Assembly (NCBI GenBank): GCA_004299705.1
Contig: SCQS01000054.1
Location: 124,001 to 188,000, forward strand
From: Rhodanobacteraceae bacterium
GTDB taxonomy: Bacteria; Pseudomonadota; Gammaproteobacteria; Xanthomonadales; Rhodanobacteraceae
Reading direction: 5' to 3'
DNA length: 64,000 nucleotides
A program made the translations under genes and the position numbers. Position 1 is the first letter of the stretch, and each line of letters opens with the position of its first letter. The notes under the pieces were generated by a model that saw only the letters and a list, made by a program, of their open reading frames with translations, was not told where the DNA came from and searched no databases. Below, in pieces: positions 45,317 through 54,390 of the stretch.

Positions 45317-47122
45317 TCATGGATCGGGCGCGACGGCCGGTGCGTGCGCCGGTTGCGCGAGGTCGCTGGCGGAGGCGACGCGGTTGCGCCCGAGCTGCTT
45401 GGCGCGATACAGCGCCTGATCCGCCATCCGGAAAAGCACTTCGGGGGTGTCGCCGTGCTCGGGGAAGCTCGCGATGCCGATCGACACCGTCGCGGGCGGC
45501 AGGGTTCCGGCACGGTAACGCACCACCAGTTCCGAGGTCGCCTTGCGGATCGCGTCCGCGCGTTCGCGCGCCTGCACATGATCGGCATCGCTCAGCACCA
45601 GCGTGAATTCCTCGCCGCCGAAGCGGCACGGCATGTCCTCGCCACGGCAGGACTGCGCCAGCAGTGCGCCGAATGCGCCCAGCAACGCGTCGCCCGCGTC
45701 ATGTCCCTGGGTATCGTTGTAGCGCTTGAAATGGTCGAGGTCGAACATCAACACCGACAAGCCGCCCTTGCGCCGCTCGGCGCGCAGCAGTTCGCGCGGC
45801 AGCGAAGCTTCGAGGTAACGCCGGTTGAACAGGTTGGTCAACGGGTCACGGATCGACTGGGTGCGCAGGCTGGCTTGCAATTGCAGGTTGGCCAGCGCCA
45901 ACGCCAGTTGATCCGCGGCGGTGGTGGCGAGACGACGGGTTTCGGGCGTCAGGGCCTCGTGCGCGCTGATGCTGAGCACGCCCAACACCTGCCCTTGCGA
46001 GTTCAGCGGCAGGCACAGGCTGTGGTCGGTGATGACACCCGCATGCACGAGGTGCGGACAGACCGGCGCGGACGGGTCGCCGTCGCCCGGGTGCGGCTGG
46101 CTGCGGCGCAGCGCCCAGCAATCGTCGGGCGCGAACACCGCGTCACCCAGTTCCGGGCCGCGCCCGCCCCAGTGCATGCGTGCCTCGACGATGTTGCGCG
46201 AGGCATTGATCAGCGACAGCGCGCCGGACACACCAGGCAGCAAGGGCGGCAGGGCCCGTTCGATCACGTTGATCGCCTCGTCGAGGCCACGGCAGTTTTG
46301 CAGCAACTCGGCCAGCGTGGACAGGTGCCGCAGGTTGGCGCCCGCGCGCTTCGCATCGCCAAGCGCGCGTTCCAGCGTGTGGGCATTCTCCGCCAGCGCC
46401 TGCTCGCTGCGGATGCGCCGGCGTTGCTCCAGCGCAACACTGGCGAATGCGGCGACCAGCAGCGCGAGCGAGCCGGCCAGCGCGATCGCGGTGGCCAGCG
46501 TGACATGCGTGCCGGTGCGTTCGCTCGCCGCCTCGCGCGATCGCAGCAAGGCCGCTTCGCGGTCCAGCATCTGCCTGGCGACATCGCGAACGGGATGGGT
46601 TGGGCGTTCGATCAGTGCGTCCACGTCGGCGTGCGCGGCGGCTGGCCCGTGGGCGCGATAGTCGGTCAGGATGCGTTCGAAGCGTGCGCGTTGCGAGGCG
46701 ATCCCCGCGCGCAGCGTGCCCACCGCTGCGACCTGGGCAGGGTTGTCCGTGACCATGCCGGCCAAGGCATCGCCGTCGCGATCGACCGCCGCGATTTCGT
46801 GCCAGTATCTCTGGAATTCATCGGCGCGGCCGGTGTGCCCGTAGCTGCGCGCTTCCATCTCGGCCGATTGCAGATGATTGACCAATTGCAGGATCTGCTC
46901 GCGCACCTGGTAGATGTGCAGCGTCCATCGCTGGTCGGAACGATAACGCTGCCCGCTGACGAACACGCCCACCGCCAGCAGCACGATCAAGGCAACCGCC
47001 AGCGCGAACATCACCAGCACGCGCCGGCGCAGTCCGGTGGTCGACTCGACGCGTGCGCGCGGCACGCTGCCGCCGGCTTGCACCCCGGGCAGGAAGGCCC
47101 CCTGATCAGACCGCGCATTCAT
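45317..47122 (-). CDS. Membrane diguanylate cyclase (CHASE3-GAF-GGDEF)
   Basis: 601 residues. ATG at 47122 is chosen because AAGGTG lies seven bases upstream; ATG at 47155 or 47158 are alternatives without a ribosome site. Membrane segment about 33-56, a periplasmic helical CHASE3-like domain 60-200, a second membrane segment about 209-231, a GAF-like domain about 265-415 and a GGDEF domain about 425-590. The active loop is GGEEF (502-506) and the inhibitory I-site R493xxD496 is kept, so it should make c-di-GMP and be product-inhibited. Head-to-head with the giant GDH gene; 174 bases lie between. Confidence 0.9.
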   Translation of the reverse strand: MNARSDQGAFLPGVQAGGSVPRARVESTTGLRRRVLVMFALAVALIVLLAVGVFVSGQRYRSDQRWTLHIYQVREQILQLVNHLQSAEMEARSYGHTGRADEFQRYWHEIAAVDRDGDALAGMVTDNPAQVAAVGTLRAGIASQRARFERILTDYRAHGPAAAHADVDALIERPTHPVRDVARQMLDREAALLRSREAASERTGTHVTLATAIALAGSLALLVAAFASVALEQRRRIRSEQALAENAHTLERALGDAKRAGANLRHLSTLAELLQNCRGLDEAINVIERALPPLLPGVSGALSLINASRNIVEARMHWGGRGPELGDAVFAPDDCWALRRSQPHPGDGDPSAPVCPHLVHAGVITDHSLCLPLNSQGQVLGVLSISAHEALTPETRRLATTAADQLALALANLQLQASLRTQSIRDPLTNLFNRRYLEASLPRELLRAERRKGGLSVLMFDLDHFKRYNDTQGHDAGDALLGAFGALLAQSCRGEDMPCRFGGEEFTLVLSDADHVQARERADAIRKATSELVVRYRAGTLPPATVSIGIASFPEHGDTPEVLFRMADQALYRAKQLGRNRVASASDLAQPAHAPAVAPDP

Positions 47123-47296
47123 GCACGCAAGCACACCTTGCAAAGCCGCGATCATCATACGTGTGGCCGATCCGGCCACGAGTGAACGGGTTCGCGGATC
47201 GCCCATCCGGCGGCGCACGCGGCCGGGCCGTGCTGGTATGGGTGTGTGCGCCGGCGGTATCCTATGCGTTCCATTCCCCGCACTTTCTCCAACGAC
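47123..47296. other. Divergent intergenic region of DGC and GDH
   Basis: No repeat, RNA gene or clear -35/-10 pair is seen. TATCCT near 47258 is the only -10-like word for the plus strand. Confidence 0.35.
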
Positions 47297-50200
47297 ATGA
47301 ACGCACAGCGTGCCCCCGCCGGGGGCAATGAGGTGGCCGCGATCGCGGCCGAGGTCCGTGGCAAGGCCGGCTCGACCGATGCCGCGGCGGCGGAAACCTT
47401 CACGAAGCTGGCGTGCGCGGAACTGGGGCCGGACGAATTGGCCAGCCGCGGTGTGGCGGGTTGGGCCGCGCTGTGCGCGGATCTGTTCCACTGGATCCGC
47501 AAGCGCCCCGCCGGACATGCCATGGTGCGCGCGTTCAACCCGGATGCCGAACACAACGGCTGGCGCTGCCCGCATTCGGTGATCGAGGTCGTCGCCGACG
47601 ACGCGCCGTTCCTGGTCGATTCGCTGGAGATGGTCATCAACGGCGAAGGCCTGCGCCTGCACCGGCTGATCCACCCGGTGATGGACATCCGCCGCGACGG
47701 CAACGGCAACCTGCAGGCCGTATCGGCGTGCGGCGAAACGGGCCATGCCGAATCGGTGATGCACGCCGAGATCGACCGCGTCGATGAGGCCACGCTGGGC
47801 AAGTTGCAGGCGGCCGCCGAAGCGGCGCTGGCCGACGTGCATGCCGCGGTCAACGACTGGCAGGCCATGCACGACAAGATGCTGGCGATAGCGGACAGCC
47901 TGGCCAAGGACAACACCGTCCTCGGCGCGGACGAACTTGCCGAGGGCCAGGCGTTCCTGCGCTGGGCCGCGGACAACCATTTCACGTTCCTCGGCTATCG
48001 CGAGTACGACGTGGTCGCCGAGCAGGGCGACGAGTTGCTGAAGGCGCGCACGGGTTCCGGACTCGGCATCCTGCGCAACCCCGATCTCGCGACCGCGCCG
48101 CGTTCCACCAAGAGCCTGGTGGCGACGCGGCTGCCGCAATCGGGTTCGATGGACGCCATCATCCTGACCAAGACCAATGCGCGCTCGCGCGTGCACCGTC
48201 CGGGTTACATGGATTACATCGGCGTGCTGCGTTTCGACGCCAAGGGCAAGCCGGTCGCCGAGTCGCGGTTCCTGGGCCTGTACACCTCGGTTTCCTATAT
48301 GCGCCGTCCGCAGGACGTGCCGTTGGTGCGCAAGAAATTCGAGTCGGCGGAAAAACGTTCCGGCCTGCGCCCGCAATCGCATTCCGGCAAGGCGTTCCGT
48401 TCGATCCTGGAAACGCTGCCGCGCGATGAACTGCTGCAGGCGTCGAGTGATGAACTGTTTGGTCTTGCCAGCGGCATCTTCGACGTCAACGAACGTCGCC
48501 GCGCGCGGTTGTTCGTGCGCCGTGACGCCTACGGACGCTTCTTCTCGTGCCTGGTGTTCATTCCGCGCGATCATTACAGCGCCAGCGTGGGCGAACGCGT
48601 CAAGGACATGCTGCGCGAGCAACTGCACGGCGCCCACGCCGATGCGACGGTGCAGATCGGCGACGCACCGATGGCGCGCATGCACGTGGTGGTGCGTCCG
48701 CGTGCGGGCGACCAGGTCGACGTGGACATGCAGAAACTCGAGGCGCAACTCGCACCGATCGTGCGCAACTGGCACGACGAGTTGCGCGATGCGCTGGTCG
48801 GCGGCCTGGGCGAAGAACGTGGCGCGCAGTGGGCCAGCCGCTGGGGCGGCGCGCTTGGTTCGGCCTACATCGAGGATCAGACCCCGGCGCGTGCCGCCGA
48901 GGACGTCGGCATCCTCACCGAAATGACCGCGGCCGGCGAGGACATGCGCCTTGCCTTCCACGACTCGTATCGCAAACCGGGTGAACTGCACTTCAAGATC
49001 TTCCGCGCCGGCAGCGACATTCCGCTGTCGGACGCGCTGCCGTTGCTGGAGAACGCGGGGCTCAAGGTCGACACCGAACAGGTGCATGCGCTGGCGCTGC
49101 ACGGCAGCCAGGCCTGCATCCAGGATTTCGTGGTGCGGCCGGCAATGCCGTTGAGGTTCAAGCTGGATGACGTGCACGCGCGCTTCGAAGCCGCATTCGC
49201 AGCCATCTGGCACGGCCAGGCCGAGAGCGACCGTTTCAACACGCTGGTGCTGGAAGCCGGGATGGACTGGCGGCAGGTGGCGATGCTGCGCGGTTACTGC
49301 AAGTACCAGCAGCAGGTCGGCACGACGTTCTCGCAGAGTTACATGGAAGAAACCCTCGGCCGCTATCCGATGGTCGCGGGCTTGCTGGTCGAGTTGTTCG
49401 AAGCCAAGTTCGATCCGCGCCGCGAGGGCGGCGACGCCGCCGGTCGCAAGCATGCGCGCGAAGCCTTGCAACGCGAACTGCAAACGCTGACGCCCAAGGC
49501 CGTGCTCGACGCCAACCCTGATTTCGTCAAGCGCGTTGCGGCATTGCTGGAGAAACCGCGCGAGGAGCAGGTCGATGGCCTCGTCAATGCCATCAAGGCG
49601 TTGCTGGTGAACGTGTCGAGCCTCGACGACGACCGCATCCTGCGCGGCTTCATGGGGCTGATCCGCGCCACCCTGCGCACCAATTATTACCAGCGGCACG
49701 ACGGCAAGCCGGCCGAATACATCGCCTACAAGTTCGATTCGCACCAGGTGCCGGATGCGCCGAAGCCGGTGCCGTACCGCGAGATCTGGGTGTACGCGCC
49801 GCGCGTCGAAGGCGTGCACCTGCGTTTTGGTCCGGTCGCGCGCGGCGGCATCCGCTGGTCGGACCGCCGCGAGGATTTCCGCACCGAGGTGCTGGGCCTG
49901 GTGAAGGCGCAGATGGTGAAGAACACCGTGATCGTGCCGGTGGGTTCCAAGGGCGGATTCTTCGTCAAGCGGCCGCCGGCCGAGCGCGAGGCGCAGCTTG
50001 AAGAAGGCATCGCCTGCTACAAGATGTTCATGAACGGCCTGCTGGACATCACCGACAACATCGACACCAAGGCCAACAAGGTGCTGCACCCGGTCGACGT
50101 GGTGCGCCACGACGCCGACGATCCGTACCTGGTGGTTGCGGCCGACAAGGGCACCGCCAAGTTCTCGGACATCGCCAACTCCATTTCCATCGCGCACGAC

Positions 50201-52243
50201 TACTGGCTGGGTGATGCGTTCGCCTCGGGTGGTTCCGCCGGTTTCGACCACAAGGAAATGGGCATCACTTCGCGTGGTGGCTGGGAGTCGGTGAAATACC
50301 ATTTCCGCACGCTGGGCCACGATTGCCAGAGCGAGGATTTCACCTGCGTCGGCATCGGCGACATGTCGGGCGACGTGTTCGGCAACGGCCTGTTGCGTTC
50401 GCGCCACACACGTCTGCTGGCCGCGTTCGACCATCGCCACGTCTTCATCGATCCGAACCCGGATACCGAGAAGTCGTTCGTCGAACGCGAACGCATGTTC
50501 GTGCTGCCGCGTTCGTCGTGGGAAGACTACGACAAGTCGAAGATTTCGAAGGGTGGCGGCGTGTTCGCGCGCAGCCTCAAGGCCATCGCGATCACGCCGG
50601 AGACGCGCGGCGCGCTTGGCATCCCGGACAACGTTGAATCGCTGTCGCCCACCGAACTGATCAGCGCGATCCTGAAAGCGCCGGTCGACCTGTTGTGGAA
50701 CGGCGGCATCGGCACCTACGTCAAGGCGGCGTCCGAAACCAACGCCGACGTGGGCGACCGCGCCAACAACACGCTGCGCATCAATGGTGGCGACCTGCGT
50801 TGCAAGATCGTGGGCGAGGGCGGCAACCTCGGTTTCACCCAAAAGGGCCGCATCGAAGCCGCGCAGAAGGGCGTGCTGCTGAACACCGACTTCATCGACA
50901 ACTCGGCCGGCGTGGACACTTCCGACCACGAGGTCAACATCAAGATCCTGCTGAACGACGCGGTGCAGCGCGGCGAGATGGACATCGAGGCGCGCAACGA
51001 GCTGCTGCACTCGATGACCGACGAGGTCGGCGAACTGGTGCTGCGCGACAACTATCGCCAGAACGCCGCACTGGGCCTGATGGAGCACATGTCGGTCGGG
51101 CGCATCGGCTCGATGGCGCATTTCATCCGCACGCTGGAGTCGCGCGGCCAGCTCGATCGCCAGATCGAATCGCTGCCGAGCGATGCCGAACTCTCCGAGC
51201 GCCGTACCCACCACCAGGGCCTGACCCGGCCGGAGCTCGCGGTGCTGCTGTCGTACTCGAAGATCGTGCTGTACCAGCAGTTGCTGGATTCTGACGTGCC
51301 GGAGGACCCATTCCTCTCGCACGAACTGGTGCGTTATTTCCCGGAACCGCTGCACCGGAAGTATGCGGCACACATGCAGCGGCATCGCCTGAAGCGCGAG
51401 ATCATCGCCACCGCGGTCACCAACTCCATCGTCAACCGCATGGGCGCAACCTTCGTGCTGCGCAGCCAGGAAGACACTGGTGAAACCGCCGCGGCGGTGG
51501 TCAAGGCCTACAACGCCGCGCGCCAGATCCTGCACGCGCGCGAACTGTGGGCCGGCATCGATGCACTGGATGGCAAGGTCAGCCAGGCCGCGCAGATCGA
51601 CGCGCTGATGAAGCTGTGGTCGCTGCTGCGCAACGTCTCGCGCTGGATCCTCAACCTGCCCGGCACGGTACTCGGCATCACGGACCTGGTGCAGCGTTAC
51701 CAGCCGGGCATGGACGCGTTGCGCGCGGCATTGCCGGATGCGTTGACCGAAACCGGGCGCGCGGCGTGGGGCGTGGACCTGGAGAAGTGGCTGGGCATGG
51801 GTTTCCCGGATGCGCTCGCGCGCAAGCTCGCGACCCTGCCCGCGCTGGAAATCGCGATGGACGTCATCGAAACCTCGCTGGAGTCGGGGCGATCGGTCGA
51901 ACATGTCGCGCGCGTGTTCTTCGATCTTGGCGAAGCGCTGGACATCGAATGGCTGCGCGGGCAGATCGAGAAACTCACGGTGGAGAGCCGTTGGCACGCG
52001 CAGGCGCGCGGCGCCTTGCGCGACGAACTGGCCGTGCAGCAACGCGCGATGGTCAAGCAGATCCTCGCATCGGAGCAGGGCAAGCAGAGCCCCGAGGGCG
52101 CCGTGTCCGCATGGCTGCAGCGCGACAACCCGACCCTGCAGTTCACCCGCGGCATGCTGGATGAGATCCGCGGCGTGGACGTGGACTACCCGATCGCCTC
52201 GGTGGCCTTGCGCAGGTTGGCGCAGATCGCGCAGTCGGGCTGA
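47297..52243 (+). CDS. gdhB: NAD-specific glutamate dehydrogenase, large (~180 kDa) type
   Basis: About 1648 residues. Deaminates glutamate to 2-oxoglutarate, NAD-linked, as in Pseudomonas and Streptomyces L_180 enzymes. The catalytic core includes RGGIRWSDRREDFRTEVLGL followed by VKAQMVKNTVIVPVGSKGGF with the substrate lysines, and GIGDMSGDVFGNGLL in the nucleotide domain; long N- and C-terminal regulatory regions flank it. DAPFLVDSLEMVINGEGL near the N-terminus is diagnostic of this class. ATG at 47297 (MNAQRAPAGGNEVAAIAAEV) is preferred; ATG at 47264 or GTG at 47246 are possible and no ribosome site decides. A very long open frame on the opposite strand is a GC-driven shadow. A hairpin follows at 52263. 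Confidence 0.95.
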   Translation: MNAQRAPAGGNEVAAIAAEVRGKAGSTDAAAAETFTKLACAELGPDELASRGVAGWAALCADLFHWIRKRPAGHAMVRAFNPDAEHNGWRCPHSVIEVVADDAPFLVDSLEMVINGEGLRLHRLIHPVMDIRRDGNGNLQAVSACGETGHAESVMHAEIDRVDEATLGKLQAAAEAALADVHAAVNDWQAMHDKMLAIADSLAKDNTVLGADELAEGQAFLRWAADNHFTFLGYREYDVVAEQGDELLKARTGSGLGILRNPDLATAPRSTKSLVATRLPQSGSMDAIILTKTNARSRVHRPGYMDYIGVLRFDAKGKPVAESRFLGLYTSVSYMRRPQDVPLVRKKFESAEKRSGLRPQSHSGKAFRSILETLPRDELLQASSDELFGLASGIFDVNERRRARLFVRRDAYGRFFSCLVFIPRDHYSASVGERVKDMLREQLHGAHADATVQIGDAPMARMHVVVRPRAGDQVDVDMQKLEAQLAPIVRNWHDELRDALVGGLGEERGAQWASRWGGALGSAYIEDQTPARAAEDVGILTEMTAAGEDMRLAFHDSYRKPGELHFKIFRAGSDIPLSDALPLLENAGLKVDTEQVHALALHGSQACIQDFVVRPAMPLRFKLDDVHARFEAAFAAIWHGQAESDRFNTLVLEAGMDWRQVAMLRGYCKYQQQVGTTFSQSYMEETLGRYPMVAGLLVELFEAKFDPRREGGDAAGRKHAREALQRELQTLTPKAVLDANPDFVKRVAALLEKPREEQVDGLVNAIKALLVNVSSLDDDRILRGFMGLIRATLRTNYYQRHDGKPAEYIAYKFDSHQVPDAPKPVPYREIWVYAPRVEGVHLRFGPVARGGIRWSDRREDFRTEVLGLVKAQMVKNTVIVPVGSKGGFFVKRPPAEREAQLEEGIACYKMFMNGLLDITDNIDTKANKVLHPVDVVRHDADDPYLVVAADKGTAKFSDIANSISIAHDYWLGDAFASGGSAGFDHKEMGITSRGGWESVKYHFRTLGHDCQSEDFTCVGIGDMSGDVFGNGLLRSRHTRLLAAFDHRHVFIDPNPDTEKSFVERERMFVLPRSSWEDYDKSKISKGGGVFARSLKAIAITPETRGALGIPDNVESLSPTELISAILKAPVDLLWNGGIGTYVKAASETNADVGDRANNTLRINGGDLRCKIVGEGGNLGFTQKGRIEAAQKGVLLNTDFIDNSAGVDTSDHEVNIKILLNDAVQRGEMDIEARNELLHSMTDEVGELVLRDNYRQNAALGLMEHMSVGRIGSMAHFIRTLESRGQLDRQIESLPSDAELSERRTHHQGLTRPELAVLLSYSKIVLYQQLLDSDVPEDPFLSHELVRYFPEPLHRKYAAHMQRHRLKREIIATAVTNSIVNRMGATFVLRSQEDTGETAAAVVKAYNAARQILHARELWAGIDALDGKVSQAAQIDALMKLWSLLRNVSRWILNLPGTVLGITDLVQRYQPGMDALRAALPDALTETGRAAWGVDLEKWLGMGFPDALARKLATLPALEIAMDVIETSLESGRSVEHVARVFFDLGEALDIEWLRGQIEKLTVESRWHAQARGALRDELAVQQRAMVKQILASEQGKQSPEGAVSAWLQRDNPTLQFTRGMLDEIRGVDVDYPIASVALRRLAQIAQSG

Positions 52244-52262
52244 GCGCGAAAGCGTGCAAACG

Positions 52263-52289
52263 TCGTGACCGGCTAGTGACCGGTCACGA
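52263..52289. terminator. Hairpin between convergent gdhB and phzF
   Basis: TCGTGACCGG and CCGGTCACGA form a 10-bp perfect stem with a 7-base loop. No T-run follows, so termination is not certain. Confidence 0.55.
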
Positions 52290-52382
52290 CCAAGCCGGCA
52301 TGGACCGGTGCGGCGACGCGCGGGCTGCGGCAAGCGGGCGATGCATTGCCTTCCGCGCGGGCGATTCAAGCGGGCCGGGAGG

Positions 52383-53264
52383 TCAGGCGATCTTCCAGTC
52401 GAGGGTCCCGCTGACGACCGTGTAGGTGTGCCCGCCAACCCATACGCCGTCGTCGTCCATCTGCACGATCAGTTCGGCGTCGTGGCCGACTTCGCGCCCC
52501 TGGCTCACCACGTAGCCGTGCGCAAGCGGACCCGCGGGTTCGGCTTGCGCCAGATAGGCCGCGATCAAGCCATTGGCGGCGCCTGATGCGGGATCTTCGA
52601 TGATGCCCACGCCCGCGGGGAAAGCGCGCACCACCAACGCGGCTGCCGCTGTCGGCGCGCGCGCGAACGCGCACAGGCCCATGCTGTCGGTGGCGCGGGC
52701 CAGCTCAGCGATCGCCGCATGATCGGGTTGCCACGCGCGTAACCCCGCTTCGTCCGCGATTTCGGCCAGCCACCACTTGCGGCCGCCTTCGACCAGCGCG
52801 GGCGGCAACATGCCCGCCCGGGTCCCGCGCAGCGCTGGCGCCAGCAACGGGTGTGCAGCGAACCCGTTGCCCATGACGTGGGCAGGCGGAGGCCGCAGCA
52901 ACAGACGCCGCGTGGAACCTTCACCCTCGACCCGGATGGGCAATACGCCCGCGTCGCACTCCTGCCAGAGCAGGCCATCGCGAGATTGCACCGCGCCGCA
53001 CTCGAGTGCGGCGTGGGCGCTGCCGATGCTGGGGTGGCTGGCGAAAGCGATTTCCTGATGCGGCGTGAAGATGCGCACGCGGTAGCTGGCATCGCGCTGC
53101 GTCGGGGCGAGCAGGAACGTGGTTTCCACGAGGTTGTTCCAACGCGCGAAACGTTGCATGGCGGCGCCGCTCCAGTGCGCGGCGTCGAGCACCACCCCGA
53201 GGTGATTGCCGCCGCCGGGGCTGGCAGCGAAGACGTCCAGGTGCAGGTAACGTACGTGCGTCAC
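52383..53264 (-). CDS. PhzF family isomerase/epimerase-like protein
   Basis: 293 residues from GTG at 53264. PhzF fold (diaminopimelate-epimerase-like): HLDVFAASPGGGNHLGVVLD, the catalytic-Glu segment RWNNLVETTFLLAP (Glu47), VRIFTPHQEIAFASHPSIGS and the C-terminal-half counterpart GVGIIEDPASGAANGLIAAY. Members include phenazine PhzF but most have unknown substrates; there are no phenazine genes here, so that role is not implied. Convergent with gdhB, same direction as nadK with 133 bases between. A GTG at 53273 is an alternative start. Confidence 0.88.
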   Translation of the reverse strand: MTHVRYLHLDVFAASPGGGNHLGVVLDAAHWSGAAMQRFARWNNLVETTFLLAPTQRDASYRVRIFTPHQEIAFASHPSIGSAHAALECGAVQSRDGLLWQECDAGVLPIRVEGEGSTRRLLLRPPPAHVMGNGFAAHPLLAPALRGTRAGMLPPALVEGGRKWWLAEIADEAGLRAWQPDHAAIAELARATDSMGLCAFARAPTAAAALVVRAFPAGVGIIEDPASGAANGLIAAYLAQAEPAGPLAHGYVVSQGREVGHDAELIVQMDDDGVWVGGHTYTVVSGTLDWKIA

Positions 53265-53397
53265 GGTGATCACGGTCTGCGAAAATCCCGCGATGGTAAC
53301 GGCGCACGCCGCCGAAGGCTGCGTTTTCGTGCGGTTGCTATGTTTGCAGGCGCCGCACCGCGCAATCTGCCGATGGCAGCGCGGCAGGGCTTTCGAA
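53265..53397. other. Short gap between nadK and phzF
   Basis: I see no repeat or clear promoter here. Confidence 0.3.
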
Positions 53398-54189
53398 TCA
53401 AAGTTCGAACTGTTCGTCGAGGATGCGTTGCGCGAGACTGTGCTCGGGGTCGAACAGCAGGGTGATCGCGCGCTCGCGTGCTTCGCGCACGCGGATGTCG
53501 ACGGCGTCGCGTACTTCCAGGAAATCGGCGGTGGCACTGACCGGACGGTGCCCAGGTTCCAGCGTGCGCAGCCCGATGCGGGTCGCGACCGGCAACAACG
53601 CGCCGCGCCAGCGACGCGGGCGGAACGGGCTGATCGGCGTGAGTGCCAACACATTGGCGTCCAGCGGCAGGATCGGGCCGTGCGCCGACAGGTTGTACGC
53701 GGTCGAACCCGCCGGCGTTGCCACCAGCAGGCCATCGCAGATCAGGTTGGTCAGTTTCACCTGGTCGTTCAGCGCGACTTCGATGTGGGCCGCCTGGTTG
53801 GTCTGGCGCAGCAGCGAGATTTCGTTGAATGCCAGCGCGGTGACTGCGTTGCCGTCGTGCTGCGTGACGCGCATTTCCAGCGGATGCAATACCGCGGGGT
53901 GCGCCGCGGCGATGCGCGTGGGCAGGTCGTCCGGCAGGTAACGGTTCATCAGAAAGCCGACCCGGCCGAGCTTCATGCCGTACACCGGCAGGCCGCGCCC
54001 GAGTTGCGCGTGCAGCGTGCGCAGCATGAAACCGTCGCCGCCCAGCGCCACGATCACGTCGGCTGCCTCGGGTGGCACCGCGCCGTAACGATCCTGCAAT
54101 TCGCCACAGGCCGTGCGCGCCTTGTCCGAGGCGGAGGCGACGAAGGCGAGTCGCGGATTGTTCCGGGCGAGATGGGCTGCTGTGGCCAT
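53398..54189 (-). CDS. nadK: NAD kinase
   Basis: 263 residues from ATG at 54189 (MATAAHLARNNPRLAFVASA). Phosphorylates NAD+ to NADP+. The ATP-cone motif VIVALGGDGFMLRTLH is present, followed by YGMKLGRVGFLMNRYL, NEISLLRQT, CDGLLVATPAGSTAYNLSAH and PLDANVLALTPISPFRPRRW. Two upstream ATGs in the same frame (54243, 54225) lie in a repeat element (family C) and would add repeat-derived residues. Starting at 54189 gives a length close to other xanthomonad NAD kinases as I recall them. Confidence 0.93.
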   Translation of the reverse strand: MATAAHLARNNPRLAFVASASDKARTACGELQDRYGAVPPEAADVIVALGGDGFMLRTLHAQLGRGLPVYGMKLGRVGFLMNRYLPDDLPTRIAAAHPAVLHPLEMRVTQHDGNAVTALAFNEISLLRQTNQAAHIEVALNDQVKLTNLICDGLLVATPAGSTAYNLSAHGPILPLDANVLALTPISPFRPRRWRGALLPVATRIGLRTLEPGHRPVSATADFLEVRDAVDIRVREARERAITLLFDPEHSLAQRILDEQFEL

Positions 54190-54212
54190 GTCGCCAGTTT
54201 GCGCGATATTGG

Positions 54213-54324
54213 TGCGATCGTCCATGATCGCTACTTCGGCCATGCCGAGGTCGCGTGCAGTACCATTTGTTCGGAAACACCAGAACGGCCTTCCTTGGCC
54301 TGACTTTTCACAACAGCCGCTTCG
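54213..54324. repeat. Family C element, copy 3 (reversed)
   Basis: Read on the minus strand: front block CGAAGCGGCTGTTGTGAAAA ... TTCTGGTG (54324-54278), exactly 46 bases without similarity to the other copies (54277-54232), then end block GCGATCATGGACGATCGCA (54231-54213). It lies immediately upstream of nadK and contains false in-frame ATGs. Confidence 0.8.
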
Positions 54325-54390
54325 AAGCGGCATCCACATTCGTTTTGATGTGGTTCTGGTGGTTTTTCCCTCGCCCCTCGCCCCCGCTTC

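Noticed and set aside
45317-52438. A continuous minus-strand open frame of over 2300 codons across gdhB and the GGDEF gene
   Set aside because: Only the end of it (the GGDEF protein, 45317-47122) is a gene. The rest is antisense to gdhB, low in hydrophobic logic and rich in His, Arg and Gln, as expected from high GC third positions.
52383-53264. Phenazine biosynthesis by PhzF
   Set aside because: No other phz gene is present; PhzF-like proteins are widespread with other roles.
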